From assembly GCF_018613725.1 (NCBI RefSeq), contig NZ_JAGGPS010000026.1, forward strand, positions 71,835 through 135,834: 64,000 bases of DNA, given 5' to 3'. Under the pieces are notes generated by a model. The model was not told the origin of the DNA, did not search any database, and worked only from the letters and a program-made list of their open reading frames with translations. This stretch comes from Hymenobacter sp. ISL-91 (GTDB lineage: Bacteria > Bacteroidota > Bacteroidia > Cytophagales > Hymenobacteraceae). How positions within the stretch are numbered: position 1 is the first letter of the stretch; each line of letters starts with the position of its first letter. A program made the position numbers and the translations under genes. Shown here one piece after another: positions 51,645 to 58,711 of the stretch.

Positions 51645-52898
51645 ATGAAGATTATTCTTGCCCTGCTGCTCAATGCCGGCCTGCTGTGGCTGCTGTGGCG
51701 GTGGCTGCCCCGGGTGCGGCAGTTGCCCCAGGTGGGCCGCTGGGTGCTGCCCACCCTAGCCCTGAAGCTGCTGGCCACGGCCATTACCCTGGTTGTGCTG
51801 ACTGAGGATGCCACGTACTTCCTGGATTGGAGCCGGCGCATGACCGACCAGTTGTGGCAGGCTCCCGGCCAGTGGCTGCAGATGCTGCTGACCGACGAAT
51901 TCCATTGGCAGGGCGCAAAGCTAGTATTCCACGGCTTCTCCAACACGCTTTTCATCATCAAGCTGCTATCAGTACTGAACCTGGGCAGCCTGGGCAGCGG
52001 GTGGCTGAACGCGCTATATCTGTCGGTATTTAGCTTTGTGGGTGGCTGGGAGCTGGTGCGGCAGCTGCAGCGGCTGTGGCCCGGGGCAGTGCCGCTGGCG
52101 GGTGTGGGCGCTTTCCTGCTCTGGCCCACGGTGGTGTACTGGACTTCGGGCCTGACCAAGGAAAGCCTGCTGGTAGGCAGCAGCGCGCTGGTGCTGGCCG
52201 CCGTGCTGCGGCTGGCCTACGGGCCGCCGGTGGGCCGGGCCTGGGTGGTGGTGGGGCTACTGGCCGCCGCGCTGCTGCACTTCAAAATGCGCTATTTCTT
52301 CGCCGTAGTGCTGTTTGGAGTGTTGGCCGGATTGGGACTCATTCGGGTTTTCCAGGCAATGCAACTGGCCCGGAAGCGGCTGGTACAGCTGGCGCTGCTG
52401 CTAGCGCTGCTGGCTGGCGGCGGTTGGGTGGCCGGCGAGATGAGCACACTTTTCCGGCCCAACAAATTCACCTCCCAGCTCCAGCGCAACTACACCGCCC
52501 TGCTGCGCGTTTCCCTCGACCGGCCCCACCTGCGCTACCCCGATCTGCAGCCTACCACCGCAAGCGTGGTTCGTCATGCACCGCTGGCTGCCCTCAACAC
52601 ACTGGCGCGGCCCTGGCCCTGGGAAGGCGACTCGCTACGCTACGTAGCCGCGGGCCTCGAAAACCTGCTGCTGCTGGCACTGCTGGGGGTGGCCCTGGTA
52701 GCTGTAGTGCGGGGCCATGCCGGCCGGTTGCCGTTTGCCGTGGTAGCGGCTCTGTTGCTTTACTGCCTGCTGCTGGCCGCGCTGCTGGGCCTCACCACGC
52801 CCAACCTGGGCACCCTCAGCCGCTACCGCACCACATTCCTGCCGTTTTTGCTGCTACTGCTGCTGCAAAACGACTATGCGCGCCGTTGGCTCAAATGA
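51645..52898 (+). CDS. Polytopic membrane protein, function unknown
   Basis: A 417-residue inner-membrane protein with about 9-10 Leu/Ala/Val-rich helices. A periplasmic region with DATYFLDWSRRMTDQLWQAP and FHWQGAKLVFHGFSNTLF and a WPTVVYWTSGLTKES loop recall membrane glycosyltransferase-like or O-antigen-related proteins in Bacteroidetes. No catalytic motif is certain. A helix break in the middle (RPNKFTSQLQRNYTALLRVSLDRPHLRYPD) forms a soluble loop. The final base of its TGA stop is the first base of a perfect 33-bp palindrome. Confidence 0.75.
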   Translation: MKIILALLLNAGLLWLLWRWLPRVRQLPQVGRWVLPTLALKLLATAITLVVLTEDATYFLDWSRRMTDQLWQAPGQWLQMLLTDEFHWQGAKLVFHGFSNTLFIIKLLSVLNLGSLGSGWLNALYLSVFSFVGGWELVRQLQRLWPGAVPLAGVGAFLLWPTVVYWTSGLTKESLLVGSSALVLAAVLRLAYGPPVGRAWVVVGLLAAALLHFKMRYFFAVVLFGVLAGLGLIRVFQAMQLARKRLVQLALLLALLAGGGWVAGEMSTLFRPNKFTSQLQRNYTALLRVSLDRPHLRYPDLQPTTASVVRHAPLAALNTLARPWPWEGDSLRYVAAGLENLLLLALLGVALVAVVRGHAGRLPFAVVAALLLYCLLLAALLGLTTPNLGTLSRYRTTFLPFLLLLLLQNDYARRWLK

Positions 52899-52970
52899 GT
52901 TGCTGGTTGTTCGTTGTCAGTAGAGGAAGCGTATCATGCTTCCTCTACTGACAACGAACAACCAGCAACT
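52898..52970. repeat. Perfect 33-bp inverted repeat with 7-nt loop
   Basis: The arm agttgctggttgttcgttgt... and its exact reverse complement enclose gtatcat. The arm begins on the last base of the upstream stop codon. There is no T run, so it is more like a repeat element than a classical terminator. Confidence 0.9.
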
Positions 52971-53045
52971 GAATCCGCATCTCGTATCTTTGCTGTTTCG
53001 TTCTTAACTCCTCATCGGCCGCCCCGCGGCCGTTTTTTAATAGAT

Positions 53046-53678
53046 ATGGAAAACCCCGTAATCATTCTGGGAGCCCAGGTCGTGGGCACTGCCGCCCTCG
53101 ATGCCTTCCAGAGCAACGACGTAGTGGTGTACTGCTTGCTCGACGACGATGCCGCTCTGCAGGAAACTGAGCTCAACGACGTACCCGTAATGGGCAATAC
53201 CGACGACAAGGAGCTACTGAAGCTGCTGGGCAAGAAGTGCGAGGTATTTGTGGCTACCGAAGACACGGCCAGCCGCCGCAGCCTTACCAACATGTTGCGC
53301 GAAGAGTACAGCGTGGCACCCGTCAATGCTATTCATGCGCGGGCCAGCGTATCGGCTCATGCCTGGCTGGGCCACGGCAACCTCGTGGGCGCCAACGCTG
53401 TGGTAACCGGCACCGCCCGCCTCGGCGACGGCTGTATTCTGGGCGCCAACGCTGTGGTCGATGTAAAGGCCGAAGTGGGCGACTACGTCCAGCTGGGAGC
53501 CGGGGCCATTCTCAACGCCGGCGTAACAGTAGGCGAGCAGGCCTTTATCGGGGCCGGGGCGGTAATTGTCGCCGGCGTTAGCATTGGGGCGAAAGCCCGC
53601 GTAGGGGCCGGCTCGGTGGTGGTGGCCGATGTGGCCGCGGGCCAGACGGTGTTCGGCAATCCGGCAGCTAAAGTTTAA
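53046..53678 (+). CDS. NeuD/PglD-type sugar O- or N-acyltransferase
   Basis: A 210-residue enzyme. The N-terminal Rossmann-like part starts MENPVIILGAQVVGTAALDAF. A left-handed beta helix of hexapeptide repeats follows (about 95-200; HAWLGHGNLVGANAVVTGTA, LGAGAILNAGVTVGEQAFIGA), the fold of acetyl-CoA-dependent acyltransferases. NeuD/PglD relatives acetylate sugars for sialic acid, legionaminic acid or bacillosamine pathways; the substrate is open. The catalytic His is probably in NAIHARASVSAHAWLG. The ATG at 53046 is preferred to 52914. The TAA stop opens a heptamer repeat tract. Confidence 0.85.
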   Translation: MENPVIILGAQVVGTAALDAFQSNDVVVYCLLDDDAALQETELNDVPVMGNTDDKELLKLLGKKCEVFVATEDTASRRSLTNMLREEYSVAPVNAIHARASVSAHAWLGHGNLVGANAVVTGTARLGDGCILGANAVVDVKAEVGDYVQLGAGAILNAGVTVGEQAFIGAGAVIVAGVSIGAKARVGAGSVVVADVAAGQTVFGNPAAKV

Positions 53679-53766
53679 TTATGAATTATGAATTATGAAT
53701 TATGAATTATGAATTATGAATTATGAATTATGAATTATGAATTATGAATTATGAATTATGAATTAT
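53677..53766. repeat. Heptamer tandem array (aattatg)n
   Basis: Twelve full copies of aattatg plus six bases, without interruption. The array starts within the NeuD-like stop codon (TAA at 53676-53678). It is extremely AT-rich in a GC-rich genome. Confidence 0.95.
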
Positions 53767-53850
53767 CTTTTTCTAACTTCTTGAAAAGCGTTCTTCCGAA
53801 TTGTGATGATGACTTATGAACGAAGTGCAACTGTCGACTCAGTAACTTCA

Positions 53851-53881
53851 ATTCATAATCCATAATCCATAATTCATAATT
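53851..53881. repeat. Inverted counterpart of the aattatg array
   Basis: attcataatccataatccataattcataatt is the imperfect reverse complement of the 53677-53766 array, so the two form a long inverted repeat. It ends 10 nt before the TTG start of trhO. Confidence 0.8.
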
Positions 53882-53891
53882 CCCAAAGAAT

Positions 53892-54839
53892 TTGGACTAC
53901 CTCGTTCTACTTTACTACTGCTATACGCCGCTCGAAAACCCCGAGCAATTTCGCGACGAGCACCACCGGCTTTGCCTGCAGCTGAACCTGCTGGGCCGCA
54001 TCATCGTGGCTCCCGAAGGCCTCAACGGCACCGTGTCGGGCCGCCGGGCAGATTGCGCCGAATACATGCGGCTGGTAAAGGCCGATCCACTCTTCGCCAC
54101 CCTCGAGTTCAAGGTGGAAGAGGCGCCGGAGCACACTTTCCGTAAGCTGCACGTGCGCGTGAAGCCCGAAATTGTGCATGTGGGCCTGCCCGCCATCCGG
54201 CCCTACGAGCGTACCGGCATCCACCTTTCGCCCGAGCAGTTCCGCGACCTGAAGGACCAGCCCGACGTGGTGGTGCTCGATGTGCGCTCTGATTACGAAC
54301 ACCGCCTAGGTCGCTTTAAAAACGCCGTGACGCTCGACATCGAGAACTTCCGCGAATTTCCGGAAAAAGTAGCCGAGTTGGCGCAGTACAAGGACAAGAA
54401 AATCCTGACTTACTGCACCGGTGGCATTAAGTGCGAAAAGGCCAGCGCTTTTCTGCTCGACCAGGGCTTCGACAATGTGTACCAGCTCCACGGCGGCATC
54501 ATCAAGTACGGTCTGGAGGCTGGGGGCGAAGATTTTGAGGGCAAGTGCTACGTCTTCGATGGCCGCGTGGCCGTGGATGTGAATACGGTAAACCCCAGTG
54601 TCGTCAGCCAGTGCCAGCACTGCCGCACGCCCTCCGACCGCATGGTGAACTGCGCCAACCCGGAATGCAACGCCCATGTGCCCCTCTGCGAGGCCTGCGC
54701 CGAACAGATGGCCGGCGCCTGCTCGCCCACCTGCCAAACCCACCCTGCCAAGCGCCCCTACGACGGCACCGGTACCTACCCCAAGCTCAGCAACCATTAC
54801 AGCCCCGAACAGGGCCTGGTTTCCTACAAGAGAAGTTAG
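53892..54839 (+). CDS. trhO: tRNA uridine(34) hydroxylase TrhO (YceA-type rhodanese)
   Basis: A 315-residue enzyme that makes 5-hydroxyuridine at the wobble position of some tRNAs in an oxygen-dependent way. An N-terminal acylphosphatase-like region (LLYYCYTPLENPEQFRDEH, GLNGTVSG) is followed by a rhodanese domain (about 118-215). Its active Cys is in TYCTGGIKCEKAS near 174. The C-terminal Cys-rich segment (CQHCRTPSDRMVNCANPEC, CEACAEQM) likely binds zinc. The start is TTG at 53892 (MDYLVLLYY); no in-frame ATG precedes the conserved N-terminus. It lies just downstream of a heptamer repeat tract. Confidence 0.92.
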   Translation: MDYLVLLYYCYTPLENPEQFRDEHHRLCLQLNLLGRIIVAPEGLNGTVSGRRADCAEYMRLVKADPLFATLEFKVEEAPEHTFRKLHVRVKPEIVHVGLPAIRPYERTGIHLSPEQFRDLKDQPDVVVLDVRSDYEHRLGRFKNAVTLDIENFREFPEKVAELAQYKDKKILTYCTGGIKCEKASAFLLDQGFDNVYQLHGGIIKYGLEAGGEDFEGKCYVFDGRVAVDVNTVNPSVVSQCQHCRTPSDRMVNCANPECNAHVPLCEACAEQMAGACSPTCQTHPAKRPYDGTGTYPKLSNHYSPEQGLVSYKRS

Positions 54840-54845
54840 AGAATC

Positions 54846-54900
54846 AAAAGAATGTCATGCGCCATCGTACGTCCGCGAAGCTGATGCATCACATTCTTTT
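54846..54900. repeat. Small inverted repeat after trhO
   Basis: aaaagaatgt and acattctttt pair around about 35 nt of weakly palindromic sequence (gatgcatc). It lies just past the trhO stop and may end its transcript. Confidence 0.55.
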
Positions 54901-54925
54901 AATGAAGCTGTTTACAAAGTCAGAA

Positions 54926-55022
54926 GAACGTCATGCTGAGCTTGCCGAAGCATCTCTAGCGTTTCGTTGAACGACTGCTACGAAGCGGTAGAGGTGCTTC
55001 GGCAAGCTCAGCATAACAGTTC
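54926..55022. repeat. Intergenic inverted repeat, gtcatgctgagc type, variant copy
   Basis: gaacgtcatgctgagcttgccgaagcatctct on the left pairs with agaggtgcttcggcaagctcagc on the right. It is related to the 5526-5643 element through gtcatgctgagc and gaagcatctct, but the middle of the arm is different. Confidence 0.75.
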
Positions 55023-55104
55023 CGCAACCATTGACGGCTTTGTAAACGGCTTCAATTCTCCAAACGGCTTCTTATATACTTCTCAACCGTCCAACTCCCT
55101 CCCC

Positions 55105-55977
55105 ATGCCCATCGCCGAATCAGAATTCATTCTCAATAAAGATGGCAGCGTTTATCACCTCAACCTGCTGCCCGACCATATTTCCGACACCATTATCACC
55201 GTCGGCGACCCTGAGCGGGTGCCCAGCGTAAGTGAGCATTTCGATTCCATCGAAACCAAGATTCACAAGCGCGAATTCGTGACCCATGTGGGGTACTACA
55301 AGGGTAAGCGGATGGCCGTTATCAGCACCGGAATGGGTACCGATAACATTGATATCCTGATGAATGAGCTTGATGCGCTGGTTAATATCGACTTCGTGAC
55401 CCGCGAGGTGCGGCCCCAGGCCGAGCACATCAGCCTGCGCATTGTGCGGGTGGGCACCAGCGGCTCACTGCAGGCCGATGTGCCGGTGGGTTCGTTGCTG
55501 GCCTCCGAGCACGCCGTGGGGCTCGATTCGCTTATGCAGTTTTACCCGCTGGTAGAAACCGGCCTGGAAATAGAAGTGGCCCAGGGCATCCAGCAGGCCC
55601 TGCAGTTGCCCTACCGCCCCTACTGCGTGCGCGGCTCCGATCTGCTGCGCGAGCAAATCGGCCACGACATGATTATGGGCAACACGCTCACCTGCCCGGG
55701 TTTCTACGGCCCGCAGGGTCGGGTGCTGCGCCTCGATCTGCGCCTGCCCCATCTCATCGAGGCCTACCAGAACTACCGCTACCAGAGCGCTGAGGGTGAG
55801 TTCCGGCTCACCAATTTCGAGATGGAAACGGCCGGCTATTATTCGCTGGGCCGCATGCTGGGCCACGAGGTGCTTTCGCTCAACGCCATTGTAGCCAACC
55901 GCGCTACCGGCGAGTTTGCTACCAACGCCGACCAGATTGTAGGCGACCTGATCCAGAAAACCCTGGACCGCCTGTAA
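55105..55977 (+). CDS. Nucleoside phosphorylase (PNP_UDP_1 family)
   Basis: A 290-residue enzyme, probably uridine phosphorylase-like, for nucleoside salvage. The start is MPIAESEFILNKDGSVYHLNLLPDHISDTIITVGDPERV, giving the phosphate-binding GDPERV. Further motifs are VISTGMGTDNIDILMNELDAL, RVGTSGSLQADVPVG and the purine/uridine-site region RLTNFEMETAGYYSLGRMLGHE. Substrate specificity cannot be set from sequence. The chosen ATG follows a spacer with two inverted repeats. It ends at a terminator shared with the next, convergent gene. Confidence 0.93.
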   Translation: MPIAESEFILNKDGSVYHLNLLPDHISDTIITVGDPERVPSVSEHFDSIETKIHKREFVTHVGYYKGKRMAVISTGMGTDNIDILMNELDALVNIDFVTREVRPQAEHISLRIVRVGTSGSLQADVPVGSLLASEHAVGLDSLMQFYPLVETGLEIEVAQGIQQALQLPYRPYCVRGSDLLREQIGHDMIMGNTLTCPGFYGPQGRVLRLDLRLPHLIEAYQNYRYQSAEGEFRLTNFEMETAGYYSLGRMLGHEVLSLNAIVANRATGEFATNADQIVGDLIQKTLDRL

Positions 55978-56026
55978 ACAGGTAAGAGTAGAATCCGAGG
56001 ATCAATCTGGGTATTGTACAACTGCA

Positions 56027-56090
56027 TAACGGCCCAACGCAAAGCCTACTCAAACAACATCTGTTGAATGAGCTTTGCGTTGGGCCGTTA
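56027..56090. terminator. Bidirectional terminator hairpin
   Basis: A stem of about 19 bp, taacggcccaacgcaaagc with its complement, flanks an inner region that itself folds (ctcaaacaac / gttgaatgag). It sits between the convergent nucleoside phosphorylase and the small orphan gene. Confidence 0.75.
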
Positions 56091-56114
56091 GCGTGTGCGG
56101 AGAACTGGTTGGGT

Positions 56115-56414
56115 TCAGCAAAAATCGAAACCCAGCACGCAGCGCAGAGGCAGGAAGTTGCCGGCTTTGAGCGTGAGGTGGTCGGCGTCGGTAGCCCAAA
56201 TGGTGGTTTGGACTCGCTTAACAGCCCCATCTGCGGTGCGGAAATAGATGTTGACCTTGCCGTGGTGGGCATTGCCTAGCGTAGTGGCCCGCTCGGCATG
56301 GTAGCGTCGGCTCTGCCGGTCGGCAGCAGTAGTCAGCACGTCCTGGGGTGCAAAACGGTACTCACGCAACGACTCTTTGGCAACGGTTTGGGGAACTTGG
56401 GCTAGCGTAAGCAT
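56115..56414 (-). CDS. Small conserved-looking protein, function unknown
   Basis: A 99-residue basic cytosolic protein with His/Arg-rich central part (RQSRRYHAERATTLGNAHHGKVNIYF) and a C-terminal beta-rich stretch (VQTTIWATDADHLTLKAGNFLPLRCVLGFDFC). Small beta-proteins of this appearance recur in Hymenobacter-type genomes, but I do not recognise a named family. It has GC-rich codons like its neighbours, a clear ATG, and a terminator at its 3' end. Upstream 56415-56512 is AT-rich with a TTAATAT-like stretch and no other gene. Confidence 0.6.
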   Translation of the reverse strand: MLTLAQVPQTVAKESLREYRFAPQDVLTTAADRQSRRYHAERATTLGNAHHGKVNIYFRTADGAVKRVQTTIWATDADHLTLKAGNFLPLRCVLGFDFC

Positions 56415-56512
56415 AGGGCAGATGTTGGTTTAAGATGAGCCTAATCTACCTTCAGACTTATTAAAATGCAATTAAAAGGCAATTTTTAATATCGATTTAA
56501 CGGCATAGGCTT

Positions 56513-57544
56513 TTAGGCTAGGTCTGCCAGAAACGCCATAGTATCTACGCCGTCGGCAAAGTCGTCGAGGGCGGGGTGCTGGGCCTGTCCGAAAGCGAAG
56601 GAGCCCGGATACTGGCCGCCACCTGATACAAGGCACTGGGTTTGCGGGGCTGCGTCGGTGAGTTGGTCGACCAGATCTATTTCGGTGGTGTAGGTGCTGT
56701 AATGCAGCACCGAAATGGGCGACACAAGCCGGGCACTTTCGGTGAGCAGCAGGAAGCCCGAGTCGAGGTGGGGCACAGCATTTACCAGCAAGATGCTCTT
56801 GTTATAGTCGTAGTTGTTTTGGTAGCGGTTGTGCTGCAGCACGTGCTGCCAGGGCTGCAGCGCATCGAGCAGCAGCGGAAAGTTGTAGCCGACGGGCGCG
56901 TATACCTTGCTCACGTTGCGGCAGCCCAGGCCATAGTAGCGGAAAATGTCTTCGCCCAGCAAACCCAGCTCGTGGGGCGTTTCGCGGCCCGTGAGCACGG
57001 CCAGGCTGGTGCGGTTGCGCCGGATAATGTGGGGCTTCTTGCCGAAATAGTATTCGAAGTAGCGGGCCGTGTTGTCGGAGCCGGTGGCAATGAAGGCATC
57101 GGCGGCATTAAGGCGCTCGGCGAGCTGCATGGCATCGGCGAAGCGGGGTTCTAGGGTAGTTAGCTCGCTGAGCATCCAGCGCATGAGTAACGTATCGTCG
57201 GAGCTGAGCTTGGCCAGTAGGTGGTGGCCGCTGAGTAGCACGCACAGCGCGTCGTGGAAACCCACCAGCGGAATGTTGCCGGCCATCACCACGCCTACCA
57301 GCCGGGGGGCCGGGTCGGGCTCGGGACGGTAGCGGCCGGCCCAGCGGCGCAGGGGTTCCTCGCGCAGCATTTCGGCTATACCTTCCAGGGCAGCCCGCAC
57401 GTTGGGCGCATCAAACCAAGGATTGTTGTTGCGGGCCCGGATGCAAAGCTCGGTCAACTCATCATTGGTCGGGGGCAGGGAAAGCAGAGCGGTAAGGCGC
57501 TGGCCCAGGGCCACGAAAGCGGCCAGGCGGTCGGCGTGGGTCAT
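56513..57544 (-). CDS. LuxC-like acyl-CoA reductase
   Basis: A 343-residue NADPH-dependent reductase related to LuxC, which reduces acyl-CoA or acyl-enzyme to aldehyde. The nucleotide-binding region LVGVVMAGNIPLVGFHDALCVLLSGHH lies near 85-111, followed by IATGSDNTARYFEYYFG. The aldehyde-dehydrogenase-like Cys is in YYGLGCRNVSKVYAP near 220. No luxD, luxE or phenylacetate-CoA ligase lies here. The divergent ferredoxin gene could supply electrons, but that is inference. The ATG at 57544 is chosen over the upstream frame. Confidence 0.88.
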   Translation of the reverse strand: MTHADRLAAFVALGQRLTALLSLPPTNDELTELCIRARNNNPWFDAPNVRAALEGIAEMLREEPLRRWAGRYRPEPDPAPRLVGVVMAGNIPLVGFHDALCVLLSGHHLLAKLSSDDTLLMRWMLSELTTLEPRFADAMQLAERLNAADAFIATGSDNTARYFEYYFGKKPHIIRRNRTSLAVLTGRETPHELGLLGEDIFRYYGLGCRNVSKVYAPVGYNFPLLLDALQPWQHVLQHNRYQNNYDYNKSILLVNAVPHLDSGFLLLTESARLVSPISVLHYSTYTTEIDLVDQLTDAAPQTQCLVSGGGQYPGSFAFGQAQHPALDDFADGVDTMAFLADLA

Positions 57545-57663
57545 GGATAGAAAATGGATAGAAAGCTGAGAGGACGAGGGAGAGGGGCAGACGGAGCCGT
57601 ATAAAAACAAAATCGGTGGCCCGAAATTACATAGCATATACGTAGGGGTGTTCGGCGAATGCC

Positions 57664-57671
57664 TACTTTTG
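57664..57671 (+). promoter_or_regulatory. TAnnTTTG promoter element for the ferredoxin gene
   Basis: TACTTTTG 76 nt before the ferredoxin ATG, in the spacer shared with the divergent acyl-CoA reductase gene. Confidence 0.45.
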
Positions 57672-57747
57672 CCTTTTCGTATCCTGCCTGCGGCTGCTTA
57701 CGTACCCTATATACCCGATTTTCTCTCCCTTCAAGATTCCCGAGGCT

Positions 57748-58101
57748 ATGGCCATCATGATAACCGACGAGTGCATCAACTGTGGTGCCTGCGAACCGGA
57801 ATGCCCCAACACCGCTATTTACGAGGGCGGCGCCGCCTGGCGCTGGGCCGACGGCACCACCCTGAAAGACGTGCAGCTCGATGGCGGCCAGACTGTATCG
57901 GGCGTTGCGCCCCAAACGCCGGTTTCCGACGAGTACTACTACATCGTATCGGACAAGTGCACCGAGTGCGTGGGTTTCCACGAGGAACCCCAGTGTGCCG
58001 CCGTCTGCCCCGTAGACTGCTGCGTAGACGACCCTGACTACCGCGAGTCGCAGGAGAAGCTGGTCGCCAAGCAGCAGTGGCTCCACCAGATCACGAATTA
58101 A
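57748..58101 (+). CDS. 2[4Fe-4S] ferredoxin, Alvin (long-loop) type
   Basis: A 117-residue electron carrier. The first cluster is [12 protein letters not shown] at residues 9-20. The second has [18 protein letters not shown], with the eight-residue insertion typical of Alvin-type ferredoxins, followed by VDCC. A 30-residue helical tail ends QITN. The final codons and stop (gatcacgaattaa) repeat the start of the adjacent inverted repeat, so the C-terminus may have been rewritten by that element. It is divergent from the LuxC-like reductase. Confidence 0.95.
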   Translation: MAIMITDECINCGACEPECPNTAIYEGGAAWRWADGTTLKDVQLDGGQTVSGVAPQTPVSDEYYYIVSDKCTECVGFHEEPQCAAVCPVDCCVDDPDYRESQEKLVAKQQWLHQITN

Positions 58102-58711
58102 GATCACGGATTAGCACGGATTTTAGCGGATTTCACGGATTTTGTAGACGGCTCCTGGCAACGGGGGCCGTTTGCTTGTTATTGGTAAAGCTAATGAGGC
58201 GGGTTGTGCAGGAAACGTTTGAATTTCAGACTTGCTTCTCCAAAATTCATGAGGAGCGCAACTTCAAGTCGATAAGCTTTTAAGTAATTTATTATTTGGG
58301 CGTGGTGAGCCTCGGTTATCTCATTTACTGCCTTCAGTTCGACTAATACATGCTTTTCAACCAGAAAATCGGCTCTTCTCGAACCTATATTCATCTGTTT
58401 ATAGAAAACCGGCAAGTGGATTTCGCCTTGAAAATTAAGGCCTGCCTGTTTTAGTTCAACCGCTAGACTGCGCTGATAAATTACCTCAGGAAAGCCGCTT
58501 CCTAGTTCTGTATGCACTCGCATTGCACAGCCAATTATAACTTTTGTCAGTTCGGTATACCGATTATCGAGCAGCATAATGGCAAACGGTTTTCGTGTAA
58601 TGCTGTAAAGTAGATAAACTCCGACAGCCAACTATAAACAAACGGCTCCCGTTGCCAGGAGCCGTCTACAAAATCCGTGAAATCCGCTAAAATCCGTGCT
58701 AATTCGTGATC
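58102..58711. mobile_element. Inverted-repeat element carrying a GxxExxY ORF
   Basis: The left arm 58102-58173 and the right arm 58640-58711 are inverted copies differing at only about two of 72 positions; weaker pairing continues a few bases inward. Each arm holds cacggatt units and a hairpin (acggctcctggcaacggg-gccgt) followed by T-rich sequence, so each arm can terminate transcription. The only gene between the arms is the GxxExxY ORF. The outer ends touch the stop codons of the two convergent flanking genes. There is no transposase, so how it moves, if it does, is unknown. Confidence 0.7.
58191..58577 (-). CDS. GxxExxY protein (PD-(D/E)XK nuclease-like fold)
   Basis: A 128-residue protein. 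The name motif is GSGFPEVIY near 29-37 (G-x-x-E-x-x-Y), followed by a predicted nuclease core with RADFLVEKHVLVELKAV near 72-88 carrying the Asp...Glu-x-Lys pattern. A helix (EAHHAQIINYLKAY) and the ending LLMNFGEASLKFKRFLH follow, typical of the family. Its GC content is visibly lower than its neighbours. Activity has not been established for the family as far as I know. The ATG at 58577 is chosen; the frame start at 58631 adds non-family residues. It lies entirely between the two arms of the inverted repeat. Confidence 0.88.
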   Translation of the reverse strand: MLLDNRYTELTKVIIGCAMRVHTELGSGFPEVIYQRSLAVELKQAGLNFQGEIHLPVFYKQMNIGSRRADFLVEKHVLVELKAVNEITEAHHAQIINYLKAYRLEVALLMNFGEASLKFKRFLHNPPH

